DNA of 64,000 bases, taken from Bradyrhizobium sp. ISRA464. Its GTDB lineage: Bacteria; Pseudomonadota; Alphaproteobacteria; Rhizobiales; Xanthobacteraceae. Position numbers and translations under genes: made by a program. Location: positions 1,612,001 through 1,676,000 of the forward strand of contig NZ_CP094526.1 of NCBI RefSeq assembly GCF_029910095.1. The letters run 5' to 3'. Below are positions 9,367 through 18,181 of this stretch, piece after piece. Within the stretch, counting starts at the first letter, position 1. The number at the start of each line of letters is the position of its first letter. Below the pieces are notes generated by a model. That model made no database searches. It was not told the DNA's origin and saw only the letters and a list, made by a program, of their open reading frames with translations.

Positions 9367-10056
9367 CTAGCCGCCACGCATCGGCGGCATCAGCACCTGG
9401 TCGCGGCGGCAGGCGCGGCGATCGATCTCTTCGCAGGAACGGAACTGGAGATCCTTGCTGAGGCAGATCCGCACCTCGCTGAGCCGCCTGCTGTCGCAGG
9501 TGACCGCGATCGCCGAGCTGCTGAGCCCCGGATTGACCTTGATGAATGCGGCTTCCAGATCGTCGGGCGAGATCGTCTTCGGCTCCGACAATTGCAGAAA
9601 CTCCTCGGGGATCTTCACGGCGGCGCGCGCCTTGCGGATGGTCGCGAAATAGGCGCGCTCGCCGAGGCCCGAGCAGGTGCCGTGCTTGTCCCATTCGTTG
9701 TAGATCAGGCCGGGCGCCGGCATTAGGTCGAGCATCGAGCTCATGATGCCGCGGGCGAGCCGCGGCGAGGGCCGTTGGCAGTATTCCGGGAAACCGCGCT
9801 CATATTGCGGCCACAAGCCGTGCACCACAAAGGAGTACGGCCGTCCGCCGCACTGGGCCTGCGTGCCGCGGCCGTTGTTGCCGCGTTCGCTCGCCGCCTC
9901 GCAGAAGGATGGCGACCACGACAGCGACAGCACGTAAAAATCGAACTCACCCGGTGCGTTCTGTCGGCGATCCTGAGCCGACGCCGTGACCGTAGTGCAT
10001 AGGACCAAGGCTGCAATTGAAACCAGAAATCGGGAAATTATGGCCAACCGATGCAT
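9367..10056 (-). CDS. Secreted ribonuclease T2 family protein
   Basis: 229 residues. An N-terminal signal peptide ends near ASAQ. Both catalytic motifs are intact: CAS-I FVVHGLWPQ (His79) and CAS-II NEWDKHGTC (Glu121, His125). Several cysteines fit the disulfide pattern of the family. It should be a periplasmic or secreted, non-specific RNase producing 2',3'-cyclic phosphates, perhaps for nucleotide scavenging. It is the first of a run of small exported proteins in 9.4-11.7 kb, though these are on different strands. Confidence 0.92.
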   Translation of the reverse strand: MHRLAIISRFLVSIAALVLCTTVTASAQDRRQNAPGEFDFYVLSLSWSPSFCEAASERGNNGRGTQAQCGGRPYSFVVHGLWPQYERGFPEYCQRPSPRLARGIMSSMLDLMPAPGLIYNEWDKHGTCSGLGERAYFATIRKARAAVKIPEEFLQLSEPKTISPDDLEAAFIKVNPGLSSSAIAVTCDSRRLSEVRICLSKDLQFRSCEEIDRRACRRDQVLMPPMRGG

Positions 10057-10168
10057 CAAACGCTCCCTCACTCGACGGTTTAGAACCTAGCAGGCGACCA
10101 GAACATTTCAAGAACAAATGCGTCATCCGCCCGCGAGCGGACGGCTCGCGGACGCTGGCTCGTCAATC

Positions 10169-10207
10169 TGGTGGGGAAATCAGGGTCCTGGTGGGGAAAT
10201 CAGGGTC
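10169..10207. repeat. Tandem 19-bp direct repeat (20-bp period)
   Basis: Two exact copies of TGGTGGGGAAATCAGGGTC, at 10169-10187 and 10189-10207. The stop codon of the next minus-strand gene (10200-10202) lies in the second copy. Confidence 0.8.
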
Positions 10208-10664
10208 GCGCGGCCCGGCAGGAGGGGTTGTAAGCCCAGTCGCGGTCGAGCCCGCTGACGCACCATTCGACACCCTGGTTGAAGCCGGCGAAGCCGCCGT
10301 CCTCGATGATCGAAAAGTGCACTTTGCGCATCTTGCCGTCGCTCAGCATCACGTTGCCGGAGCAATAACGGCGCGGGATATTGTCGGATTGCCAGGGACG
10401 GAAGGCGGTCTCATGGATCCGGTCGTAGCCGGTGATCACCAGCGGTGAATTCCAGAAGGTGGCTTCCTTCTCATGGAATTGCTCGCTGATGACGGGGAGG
10501 GCGCTCTCGCAGGGGGCGACGTTGCCGTCATAGCGCGGCCCGGACAGCCAGAAATTCAGCTCGAACGGGTTCGCAGCCTGCGCTGTCCCCCCGGAGGCTA
10601 GCAGGCCGAACACGAGCGCGGCACCAACACCGAGCTTTTTGGCTGACATGAACAGGTCGCGCAT
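10200..10664 (-). CDS. Small secreted protein of unknown function
   Basis: 154 residues. The signal peptide (hydrophobic residues 12-24) ends near AQA-AN. The mature part has four cysteines (CESAL, RRYCSG, EWCVSG, PSCRAA), suggesting two disulfides, and several Trp/Tyr residues. I do not recognise a named domain. A GGTGG Shine-Dalgarno supports ATG 10664 over the next Met at position 6. The 3' end falls in a tandem repeat, so the last residues may differ among relatives. Confidence 0.7.
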   Translation of the reverse strand: MRDLFMSAKKLGVGAALVFGLLASGGTAQAANPFELNFWLSGPRYDGNVAPCESALPVISEQFHEKEATFWNSPLVITGYDRIHETAFRPWQSDNIPRRYCSGNVMLSDGKMRKVHFSIIEDGGFAGFNQGVEWCVSGLDRDWAYNPSCRAARP

Positions 10665-10830
10665 GGGAATCCACCCGATAATCCGATGTGGCGGACGGTG
10701 CCGTGAAGCCCCGACAAGGTCAAGTGCAGCGCGGCAACACCTGCGGAGAAGTCCACTTCGGCGAACCGCGCGTTCTTTTCACGACCGCCGGCGCGCTCTA
10801 TGTTGGCTACAGGCGGAAATGGAGTCTCCG

Positions 10831-11130
10831 ATGCGAAGGAAATTGGCCGCGTGCCTGGTTGCCGTTTGCGGGATGCTGGCCGTCGTGCCGGCGCGGGCCG
10901 ATTGGCTGCAGCCGGTACCGCCGTTCAAGGGCAATGATACCGGCGGTATTATCGCCTACTCGCTGGCGATGCAGACCGATGCGCGGCTGCTCGCCGTCGA
11001 TCACTGTGCCTCCTACGGCAAGGTGGTGAAATTCCTCTCCGTGCAGTCCTATCCGGGTGGCTACATCTCGTTTGCCTGCCGCTGGGTGCCCTACGGCTCC
11101 GCACATCGGCCGTTGCGTACGCGCTACTGA
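10831..11130 (+). CDS. Small secreted protein of unknown function
   Basis: 99 residues, with a signal peptide (CLVAVCGMLAVVPARA) and a mature domain containing two cysteines (DHCASYG, FACRWVPYG) that could form one disulfide. A GGAG Shine-Dalgarno precedes ATG 10831. It lies 42 bp before the DUF3617 gene on the same strand, so the two may be co-transcribed. No function is assigned. Confidence 0.65.
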   Translation: MRRKLAACLVAVCGMLAVVPARADWLQPVPPFKGNDTGGIIAYSLAMQTDARLLAVDHCASYGKVVKFLSVQSYPGGYISFACRWVPYGSAHRPLRTRY

Positions 11131-11172
11131 GCGCCGTCGAACCCTGCGATCGGTAACCGGGAGTCAATCGCT

Positions 11173-11703
11173 ATGGCGCGACGTCTTGCTTTGCTTGGTT
11201 CGGCCGTTTGCCTGGTGTTGTCGGCCGGCGCTGCCAGCGCGGTCGATCTGCCGACCCGCAAGGCGGGCCTGTGGGAGATGAAGATGGTCAAGACCGGCTC
11301 GTCGATGCCGGAAATGACCATGCAGCATTGCACCGACGAGTCCACCGACAAGGAGATGAGCACGACGGCCGCGCCGATGGCGAAGCAGGTCTGCTCCAAG
11401 CAGGACATCCAGAAGACTGCCACCGGCTATGTCAGCGACAGCGTCTGCGGCGTCGCCGGTGTGACGGTGACCTCGCATGCCGAGATCGCCGGCGACTTCA
11501 ACTCGGCCTATACCGTTAAAAGCACCTCGCACGTGGAGGGCGGCCCGTCCGGCGCGCGCGACAGCACGACGATGATCGAGGCGAAGTGGCTCGGCGCGTG
11601 CAAGAGCGACCAGAAGCCCGGCGACATGATCATGCCCGGCGGCATGAAGATGAACGTCAAGGACATGGAAAAGCTGAAGGGGCTCCTGCCCAAGCAGAAG
11701 TAG
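11173..11703 (+). CDS. DUF3617-family secreted protein
   Basis: 176 residues with a clear signal peptide (SAGAASA). The mature domain starts with the DUF3617 hallmark (RKAGLWEMKM) and has conserved paired cysteines (QHCTDES, QVCSKQD, DSVCGVAG, LGACKSD). It is rich in Met and Lys near the C-terminus (MIMPGGMKMNVKDMEK). DUF3617 proteins are periplasmic and of unknown role. The next gene converges from the other side with a palindromic repeat between. Confidence 0.85.
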   Translation: MARRLALLGSAVCLVLSAGAASAVDLPTRKAGLWEMKMVKTGSSMPEMTMQHCTDESTDKEMSTTAAPMAKQVCSKQDIQKTATGYVSDSVCGVAGVTVTSHAEIAGDFNSAYTVKSTSHVEGGPSGARDSTTMIEAKWLGACKSDQKPGDMIMPGGMKMNVKDMEKLKGLLPKQK

Positions 11704-11746
11704 GGTGCCGCACTCAGCTGTTGCCGCGCGCCTGAATTTTATCTCC

Positions 11747-11846
11747 GTCATGCTGAGGAGCGCGCAAAGCGCGCGTCTCGAAGCACGCCGGCCCGGACGG
11801 TGGCCGTGCATCCTTCGAGGCTCGCAAGCGCTCGCACCTCAGGATG
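11747..11846. repeat. Palindromic intergenic repeat between convergent genes
   Basis: Imperfect inverted repeat starting GTCATGCTGAGGAGCGCGC and ending CTCGCACCTCAGGATG, with GC-rich hairpins inside. It lies between the convergent DUF3617 and histidine kinase genes and may act as a bidirectional terminator. Confidence 0.65.
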
Positions 11847-11868
11847 GCGGATCTGCCTCAGATACTCG

Positions 11869-13254
11869 CTACACCGGCACCCGCACGGCTGCTCGCAACC
11901 CGCCCATCGGACTTTCGCCGAGCATGATATCGCCGCCATGCGAGCGCGCGATGTCGCGCGCGATCGCAAGTCCAAGCCCGCTGCCGCCTTCGTCCTGGTT
12001 GCGGGCATCGTCGAGCCGCAGGAACGGCTTGAACACCTCTTCGCGCATGTTTGCCGGAATGCCGGGCCCGTCGTCGTCGACGGTCACGGTGAGATAGCGG
12101 TGGTCGCGATGGCCGGTGATCGAGATCGTGTTGGCATGGCGCGCCGCATTGGAGACGAGGTTGCCGAGGCAGCGCTTGAACGATGCCGGTTTCACCGTCA
12201 CGACCGGCAGGCCGTGGAACGCTACCGTCGCGGTATGGCCATGGCGTTCGGCGTCGCTGCGCAACTCCTCCAGCGCCATCGCCATGTCGGTCGGCTGCGC
12301 GACCTCGCCGGAATCGCCACGGGCGAAGGCGAGATAGTCCTCCAGCATCATCGACATCTCGTCGACATCCTTGCGCATCGCCTCGATTTCGGGGCCTTCG
12401 CCGAGCAAGGCGAGCTCCAGCTTGAAGCGTGTCAGGATGGTGCGCAGGTCATGTGAGACGCCGGCCAGCATCGCGGTGCGTTGCTCGATCGAACGCTCGA
12501 CGCGCGCCTTCATCTCGATAAACGCCTGCGCCGCGCGCCGCACCTCGCGCGCGCCGCGCGGCCGGAAATTCGGCGCCTCGCGGCCCTTGCCGAAGCTTTC
12601 GGCGGCATCGGCGAGTCTGAGGATCGGCTTGATCTGGTTGCGCAGGAACAGCACGGCGACGATCAAGAGGATGGTCGAGGTGCCGAGCATCCAGAAGATG
12701 AAGATCTCCGAATTGGAGGCGTAGGCTGCGCTGCGCTGGGCGAAGATCCGCATCACCGCATCGTCGAGCTGCACGCGGATCTCGACCAGGTTGGAATTGC
12801 CGACGGTGTCGATCCAGAACGGCCGGTTGATCTGCCGCCCGAGCTGGACCGACAGCGTCTGGTCGAGCAGCGAGAAGAACGGCTTCGGTCCCGGCGGCGG
12901 CATGTCGCCCGCGGGGAGGAAATCGACCACGAGCTGCAGCTTCTGGGCGATGTGGCGAAGCTGCGCGCGGTCCTTGTCCTGCGGATAGTTCTTGTAGACG
13001 TCGATGAGCGCGGCGATGTCCGATACCACCGCGGCTGACAGGCGTCGCGTCACCGTGTTCCAGTGCCGCTCCATGAACACGAACGCGACCACGGTCTGCA
13101 GCACCACCATCGGCACGATCATGATCAGCAACGCGCGGGCATAGAGGCCGGTCGGCATCCAGCTCTTGAACGCATTGCCCATCCAGCCATTGGCCTTCGA
13201 CACGCGCTGCGACGCGTTGCGGATCAGGGTCAGGCCGGAGTCGAGCGTGCTCAT
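11869..13254 (-). CDS. EnvZ-like sensor histidine kinase
   Basis: 461 residues: transmembrane segment about 40-60, periplasmic sensor domain about 61-182, second transmembrane segment about 183-205, HAMP about 206-260, HisKA with phospho-acceptor His268 (GVSHDLRT), and a C-terminal HATPase with DDGPGIP and SGLGLAI. The usual proline after HDLRT is Ile here. It is 9 bp downstream of the OmpR-type regulator gene and surely its partner. The signal is unknown. Location after a MarR gene and beside ilvE resembles the petP/petR neighbourhood described in Rhodobacter; that equivalence is inference. Confidence 0.92.
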   Translation of the reverse strand: MSTLDSGLTLIRNASQRVSKANGWMGNAFKSWMPTGLYARALLIMIVPMVVLQTVVAFVFMERHWNTVTRRLSAAVVSDIAALIDVYKNYPQDKDRAQLRHIAQKLQLVVDFLPAGDMPPPGPKPFFSLLDQTLSVQLGRQINRPFWIDTVGNSNLVEIRVQLDDAVMRIFAQRSAAYASNSEIFIFWMLGTSTILLIVAVLFLRNQIKPILRLADAAESFGKGREAPNFRPRGAREVRRAAQAFIEMKARVERSIEQRTAMLAGVSHDLRTILTRFKLELALLGEGPEIEAMRKDVDEMSMMLEDYLAFARGDSGEVAQPTDMAMALEELRSDAERHGHTATVAFHGLPVVTVKPASFKRCLGNLVSNAARHANTISITGHRDHRYLTVTVDDDGPGIPANMREEVFKPFLRLDDARNQDEGGSGLGLAIARDIARSHGGDIMLGESPMGGLRAAVRVPV

Positions 13255-13263
13255 GGACGGGCT

Positions 13264-13992
13264 TTAGGGAGTGGCCACCAGACGATAGCCGATGCCGCGC
13301 ACGGCCTGCAGGAACAGCGGATTGGCGGGATCGTGCTCGATCTTGCGGCGGAGGCGGTTGATCTGCACGTCGACCGCGCGCTCGTTGACGGTGCCGCCGC
13401 TGGTCAGCGCTGCGCGCGGCACCGTCTCGCCAGGGGTAGAGGCAAGGATGCGCAGCATCTCGCGCTCGCGGTCGGTGAGGTGGATGATCTCCTCGCCCTG
13501 ACGCAGCTCGCTGCGGTCGATGTGAAAGACGTAGGGACCGAACGCGATCTGCTCGACGGCCGCGACCTGCGGCGGTGCGGTGCGCTTGAGGATATTGCCG
13601 ATGCGCAGCACGAGCTCGCGCGGCTCGAACGGCTTGGCGACATAGTCGTCGGCGCCGATCTGAAGGCCCTCGATGCGGGCTTCGGCCTCGTGGCGGGCGG
13701 TCAGCATGATGATCGGCACCGACGAGGAGGAGCGGATGAAGCGGGCGAGATCGAAACCGTTCTCGCCGGGCATCATGACGTCGAGGATGAGGAGGTCGAA
13801 GTGCAGCCCCAGCAGCTTGGCGCGCGCGTCGCTGGCGCTCAGCGCGGTCGTGACGCGGTAGCCTTCGCCGCAAAGAAAACGCGACAAAAGGTCGCGAATG
13901 CGTCGGTCGTCGTCGACCAGGAGGAGATGCGGTGCGTCGTCGGCCGGCTCGGCCGGAGGCCGCACCATCGTTGCAGTCTGCGCCACGGTCAC
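13264..13992 (-). CDS. OmpR/PhoB-family response regulator
   Basis: 242 residues. Receiver domain with acidic pocket VDDD, phospho-acceptor Asp71 (LLILDVMMPG), Thr (MLTARH) and Lys (AKPFEP); a C-terminal winged helix ends in VRGIGYRLV. The start is GTG at 13992 and overlaps the MarR stop by 4 bp (GTGA), so MarR, regulator and kinase form one translationally coupled operon. Possible counterpart of PetR of Rhodobacter, by context only. Confidence 0.93.
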   Translation of the reverse strand: MTVAQTATMVRPPAEPADDAPHLLLVDDDRRIRDLLSRFLCGEGYRVTTALSASDARAKLLGLHFDLLILDVMMPGENGFDLARFIRSSSSVPIIMLTARHEAEARIEGLQIGADDYVAKPFEPRELVLRIGNILKRTAPPQVAAVEQIAFGPYVFHIDRSELRQGEEIIHLTDREREMLRILASTPGETVPRAALTSGGTVNERAVDVQINRLRRKIEHDPANPLFLQAVRGIGYRLVATP

Positions 13993-14540
13993 TCCCTTGT
14001 CTTTCTGCCGCCGCCGAAGATCGCTTCGAGCACCTTGTCGGGGTCGTCGCGATCGATCATCGCGCGCAGGAACTGGCGAACGGTCTCGATGCCGGCGGCA
14101 TCGATACCGGTGACCGCGCGGTTGATGCGGTCGGTCTGTAGCCCGGCGAGCCTGGCGACCAGCGCCTCGCCCTTGGGCGTCGCATAGAGCAGGCGCTGCC
14201 GGCGATCATTGTTGCCGGTCTTCTGCACGATGTAGCCTTCGTCGAGCAGCTGCTTGAGCACGCGCCCGAGCGACTGCTTGGTGATGCGCAGCACGTCGAG
14301 CAGGTCGGCGACCTTGAGCCCGGGATAGCGAGTGACGAAGTGAATGACCCGGTGATGGGCACGGCCGAAGCCGAACGCTTCCAGCTCCTGGTCGGCGTCG
14401 CCGACGAAATCGCGGTAGGCGAAGAAGAGAAGCTCGATAATGTCCCAGCGCAGATCGCGCGCGCTCGCTGCAGGAGGCGAGGTGTCGCTTCCCTGCGAAT
14501 CGGGTTGGGCAGCCATGCCTGGGAAATTTATGTCAGCCAT
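13989..14540 (-). CDS. MarR-family transcriptional regulator
   Basis: About 183 residues. Winged-helix MarR fold: LKVADLLDVLRITKQSLGRVLKQL is the DNA-recognition part, followed by the wing with DRRQRLLYATPKG. The family represses neighbouring genes until a ligand binds; here its own operon or divergent ilvE are candidates. Start uncertain: TTG 14561, ATG 14540 and ATG 14516 are in frame, none with a good Shine-Dalgarno. It heads the operon with the two-component pair. Confidence 0.88.
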   Translation of the reverse strand: MADINFPGMAAQPDSQGSDTSPPAASARDLRWDIIELLFFAYRDFVGDADQELEAFGFGRAHHRVIHFVTRYPGLKVADLLDVLRITKQSLGRVLKQLLDEGYIVQKTGNNDRRQRLLYATPKGEALVARLAGLQTDRINRAVTGIDAAGIETVRQFLRAMIDRDDPDKVLEAIFGGGRKTRE

Positions 14541-14869
14541 GTTGACGTATCTTGGGTTCAATGTTACAAAACTGCTTGTCGCGACGAAACATTAGGTCGT
14601 TTTGTCCCTGACAACGTTTGAGGCGGCCTGAAAGAGCCAGCGATGGCGGTTTGGGCCGCAAATTGGACTACCGTGCGATTGTCGAGCGGCATTTCGGCAA
14701 ACATACTGGACTTCAGCATTCCGCAAAAGCATGTCTAAACGGCATGTTGGCGCCGGAAGCCGGCTTCAGGGCTGGCGATGGTGGAGTCCGGACCAACCAA
14801 GCCAGCAGGCCCCGGGGAAACAGGCCGGCGCCAGACATCGCGCCGGTTGCGAGAGCGGAAAGCAACAAA
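14541..14869. promoter_or_regulatory. Divergent promoter region, MarR operon / ilvE
   Basis: About 330 bp between divergent starts. AT-richer near 14541-14610 with several TTGACG/GACAACG-like segments; I see no unambiguous operator. Confidence 0.4.
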
Positions 14870-15949
14870 ATGAGTTTGAAATTCGAAATCCAGCCGACGG
14901 TGAACCCGACGCCCGACAAGGAGCGCGCGGCCAAGCTCGTGGATCCGGGCTTCGGCCGGGTTTTTACCGATCATATGGCCATCGTCCGCTACAATCAGGC
15001 GAAAGGCTGGCATGGCGCGCGTGTCGAAGCCCGCGCGAATTTTCCGCTCGATCCGGCCGGCGCGGTCCTGCACTACGCACAGGAAATTTTCGAAGGTCTC
15101 AAGGCCTACAAGCGCGACGACGGCGGCGTGAACCTGTTTCGGCCCGACGCCAATGCGCGGCGCTTCCACGACTCGGCCGAGCGCATGGCGATGGCGCCGC
15201 TGCCGGAGCCGGTGTTTATCGAAGCGGTCGAGCAGCTCGTGAGGATCGACCGGGCCTGGATCCCGGGCGGCGAGGGCAGCCTTTATCTGCGGCCCTTCAT
15301 GATCGCGAGCGAGATCTTCCTCGGCGTGAAGCCGTCGGCCGAGTACATCTTCTCGGTCATCGCTTCTCCGGTCGGCTCATATTTCAAGGGCGGGCCCGCG
15401 CCAGTGTCGATCTGGGTGTCCGAGAACTACACCCGCGCTGCGATCGGCGGCACCGGCGCCGTCAAATGCGGCGGCAACTACGCCGCGAGCCTGCGCGCGC
15501 AGGCCGAGGCGATCGATCACGGCTGCGATCAGGTCGTGTTCCTCGATGCGGTCGAGCGTCGCTATATCGAGGAGCTCGGCGGCATGAACATCTTCTTCGT
15601 GTTCGACGACGGCTCGCTCTCGACGCCGCCGCTCGGCACGATCCTGCCCGGCATCACCCGCGATTCGATCATCGCGCTCGCCAGGGATACCGGCACGCGC
15701 GTGCGCGAGCAGCCCTATACGATCCAGCAGTGGCGCGCGGACGCCGCCAGCGGCAAGCTGAAGGAAGCCTTCGCCTGCGGCACCGCGGCCGTGATCTCGC
15801 CGATCGGCAAGGTCTGCTCCGCGAGCGGGGATTTCCAGATCAACGGCGGCGTGGCGGGTCCGGTCGCCATGGGGCTGCGCAAGAAGCTGGTCGACATCCA
15901 GTACGGCCGCACCAACGACCCGCATAACTGGATCAGAAACGTCGCGTAA
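14870..15949 (+). CDS. ilvE: Branched-chain amino acid aminotransferase
   Basis: 359 residues, class IV PLP aminotransferase of the longer (BCAT type 2, eukaryote-like) form. The PLP lysine is Lys199 in GAVKCGGNYA, and LYLRPFMIAS and EELGGMN are the other family blocks. It interconverts Leu, Ile and Val with their 2-oxo acids. ATG 14870 gives the normal N-terminus; the open frame extends back to 14618 without similarity. It is divergent from the MarR-two-component operon, which may regulate it. Confidence 0.93.
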   Translation: MSLKFEIQPTVNPTPDKERAAKLVDPGFGRVFTDHMAIVRYNQAKGWHGARVEARANFPLDPAGAVLHYAQEIFEGLKAYKRDDGGVNLFRPDANARRFHDSAERMAMAPLPEPVFIEAVEQLVRIDRAWIPGGEGSLYLRPFMIASEIFLGVKPSAEYIFSVIASPVGSYFKGGPAPVSIWVSENYTRAAIGGTGAVKCGGNYAASLRAQAEAIDHGCDQVVFLDAVERRYIEELGGMNIFFVFDDGSLSTPPLGTILPGITRDSIIALARDTGTRVREQPYTIQQWRADAASGKLKEAFACGTAAVISPIGKVCSASGDFQINGGVAGPVAMGLRKKLVDIQYGRTNDPHNWIRNVA

Positions 15950-15978
15950 TCGGCGGTTTGGCGTGAGGCAGGCAGGCT

Positions 15979-16116
15979 CTCTCACGCCCTCGCCCCGCTC
16001 TTGCGGGGAGAGGGTGGGGTGAGGGGAAGATCCGCACCGGGACTCGCCGTGAGCCTCCTTTCCCGGAATTCAAACGGGCTTGAATTCCGGCCTCTCGCCG
16101 CAAGCGGGGCGAGCAG
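15979..16116. repeat. Palindromic repeat family C
   Basis: Starts with GCCCCGCTCTTGCGGGGAG and ends with CTCTCGCCGCAAGCGGGGC, flanking a segment with an inner palindrome CCGGAATTCAAACGG...TGAATTCCGG. Related copies lie at 31639, 34674 and 54707. It lies after ilvE and may serve as a terminator. Confidence 0.75.
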
Positions 16117-16154
16117 CCGGATGCCTTGCTCCGCGCCGCCTCGGCTGATAACCC

Positions 16155-16182
16155 GGCTGTAGGTCAATACTGACTTACAGCC
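16155..16182. promoter_or_regulatory. 28-bp dyad just upstream of hisS
   Basis: GGCTGTAGGTCA, 4-bp centre ATAC, TGACTTACAGCC: 12-bp arms with one mismatch. It ends 11 bp before the hisS ATG, so it could be a repressor operator or a leader hairpin. Confidence 0.55.
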
Positions 16183-16193
16183 GACGTTAAGAC

Positions 16194-17741
16194 ATGGCCG
16201 AGAAACCCAAAAAACCGCAGAAACTGAAGGCGCGGCTGCCGCGCGGGCTGGAGGATCGTGGCCCGGCCGCGATCAGCGCGACGCGGCAGATGGTCGAGAA
16301 GATCCGCGCCGTCTACGAGCTCTATGGCTTCGAGCCGGTGGAAACGCCGGCGATGGAATACACCGACGCGCTCGGCAAGTTCCTGCCCGACCAGGACCGT
16401 CCCAACGAGGGCGTGTTCTCGTTCCAGGACGACGACGAGCAGTGGATCTCGTTGCGCTATGACCTGACCGCGCCGCTCGCGCGCTATGTCGCGGAAAACT
16501 TCGATCACCTGGCGAAGCCGTATCGCTCATATCGCTTCGGCTACGTGTTCCGTAACGAGAAGCCCGGCCCCGGCCGCTTCCGCCAGTTCATGCAGTTCGA
16601 CGCCGACACGGTCGGTTCGGCGACGCCGGCCGCCGATGCCGAAATCTGCATGATGGCAGCCGACACGATGGAGGCGCTGGGTATTCCACGCGGCTCCTAT
16701 GTCGTGAAGGTGAACAATCGCAAGGTGCTCGACGGCGTGATGGAGAGCATTGGTCTCGGCGGTGATAACAATGCGGCGAAGCGACTAACGGTGCTGCGCG
16801 CGATCGACAAGTTGGACAAATTTCCGGTCGAAGAGGTCGAGAAGCTGCTTGGTCCCGGTAGGTGGGACGGCGGTGAAGAAGGAAAGGGAGACTTCACGGC
16901 AGGTGCCGGACTCGACTCTCGCGGAATATCGCGCGTGATCAATTTCACCGGCTGGAAAGGCGATCCCTCGTCCGGCTCTAAGAGTGAACTTGGTTCGAAC
17001 GAGGTTACAATTGCAAACTTCGAAAAAGCAGTGGCAGGGAACGCGCTGGGCCAAGAGGGAATTGCCGAGCTAGCGCAAATAAAAGAACTGGTCGGCGCGG
17101 CTGGCTATGGCGAAGACAGGATCATGATCGATCCCTCCGTCGTGCGCGGTCTCGAATACTACACCGGCCCGGTCTACGAGGTTGAGCTGCTGCTCGACAC
17201 CAAGGACGAGAAGGGCCGTGCCGTGCGGTTCGGCTCGGTCGGCGGCGGCGGCCGCTATGATGGTCTCGTCTCGCGCTTCCGCGGCGAGCCGGTGCCCGCG
17301 ACCGGCTTCTCGATCGGCGTGTCGCGCCTGCAGGCCGCGCTGACGATGCTCGGCCAACTGGATACGCGCGCCGAATTCGGTCCGGTGGTCGTCACCGTGT
17401 TCGACCGCGAGCGCGTCGCCGATTACCAGAAGATGGTCGCGCAGCTGCGCAGTGCGAACATCCGCGCCGAGCTCTATCTCGGCAATCCGAAGAACATGGG
17501 CAACCAGCTCAAATATGCCGATCGCCGCAACTCGCCCTGCGTGATCATCCAGGGCTCGGACGAGAAAGCGCGCGGCGAGGTGCAGATCAAGGATCTGATC
17601 GAGGGCGCCAAGGCTGCGGCGGCCATCGCCTCGAACCAGGAATGGCGCGAAACGCGCCCCGCGCAGTTCTCCTGCACGGAGGCCGACCTAGTCGCCAAGG
17701 TCCGCGAGGTCCTGGCGCGGCATGACGTAACGTGGGGATAG
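16194..17741 (+). CDS. hisS: Histidyl-tRNA synthetase
   Basis: 515 residues, class IIa aminoacyl-tRNA synthetase. Motif 1 region at residues 25-60, motif 2 with [20 protein letters not shown], the histidine-A loop VRGLEYYTG and motif 3 [13 protein letters not shown]-terminal anticodon-binding domain follows ([11 protein letters not shown] onward). A stretch of about 80 residues in the insertion domain (coordinates about 16850-17090) has visibly lower GC and more A-rich codons (AAA, GAA, ACA, ATA) than the rest. The Shine-Dalgarno is weak and a dyad lies just upstream. Confidence 0.97.
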   Translation: MAEKPKKPQKLKARLPRGLEDRGPAAISATRQMVEKIRAVYELYGFEPVETPAMEYTDALGKFLPDQDRPNEGVFSFQDDDEQWISLRYDLTAPLARYVAENFDHLAKPYRSYRFGYVFRNEKPGPGRFRQFMQFDADTVGSATPAADAEICMMAADTMEALGIPRGSYVVKVNNRKVLDGVMESIGLGGDNNAAKRLTVLRAIDKLDKFPVEEVEKLLGPGRWDGGEEGKGDFTAGAGLDSRGISRVINFTGWKGDPSSGSKSELGSNEVTIANFEKAVAGNALGQEGIAELAQIKELVGAAGYGEDRIMIDPSVVRGLEYYTGPVYEVELLLDTKDEKGRAVRFGSVGGGGRYDGLVSRFRGEPVPATGFSIGVSRLQAALTMLGQLDTRAEFGPVVVTVFDRERVADYQKMVAQLRSANIRAELYLGNPKNMGNQLKYADRRNSPCVIIQGSDEKARGEVQIKDLIEGAKAAAAIASNQEWRETRPAQFSCTEADLVAKVREVLARHDVTWG

Positions 17742-17750
17742 CCATTCCAA

Positions 17751-17840
17751 CGTGACGCGATGCCCGGCCTTGTGCCTGATCTCCGCGTCTTGTTTGATGG
17801 TGAAGAACGTGGATGGTCGCGACAGTCCCGGCCACGCCAT
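17751..17840. repeat. Degenerate copy of palindromic repeat family A
   Basis: Reads CGATGCCCGGCCTTGTGCC...GAACGTGGATGGTCGCGAC...CCCGGCCACGCC, a mutated version of the family A element at 31728, 52976 and 58854. It fills the hisS-tautomerase gap, close before the next start codon. Confidence 0.65.
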
Positions 17841-17861
17841 GCAACGCAAGGGAGAGAGTAG

Positions 17862-18065
17862 ATGCCTGAGATCACCGTCAGCATGGCCGCCGGCCGCACC
17901 GAAGAGCAGAAGCTCGGCATGATGCGTGACATCACGCAGGCGCTGGTGAAGAACCTCGGCGTCGATGCGGAAGCGGTCGTGATCCAGATCAATGAAGCGC
18001 CGCTGCATCACAAGATGAAGGGCGGCAAGTCCTTCGTCGAGCGCGCGGCGGCTGCGAAGAAGTGA
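17862..18065 (+). CDS. 4-oxalocrotonate tautomerase family protein
   Basis: 67 residues beginning Met-Pro; after Met removal the N-terminal Pro1 is the catalytic base of the tautomerase superfamily. The length and the pattern MPEITVSMAAGRTEEQK fit the small hexameric 4-OT type. The substrate is unknown. Start ATG 17862 is fixed by the Pro1 requirement. Confidence 0.88.
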   Translation: MPEITVSMAAGRTEEQKLGMMRDITQALVKNLGVDAEAVVIQINEAPLHHKMKGGKSFVERAAAAKK

Positions 18066-18074
18066 TGCGTTAGA

Positions 18075-18169
18075 GTCATTTCGGGGCACCGCGGCGAGGG
18101 CCGAACCCGGAATCTCGATCTACAATTTCCGGATTCCGGGTTCACGCTTCGCGTGCCCCGGAATGACGT
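18075..18169. repeat. Palindromic repeat family G
   Basis: Starts CATTTCGGGGCACCGCG, contains CCCGGAATCTCGATC...TTTCCGGATTCCGGG, ends CGTGCCCCGGAATGACG. A related element is at 40147-40245. It ends about 12 bp before the thioesterase ATG, so the leader of that gene is largely repeat. Confidence 0.7.
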
Positions 18170-18181
18170 CTTGGGATATCA

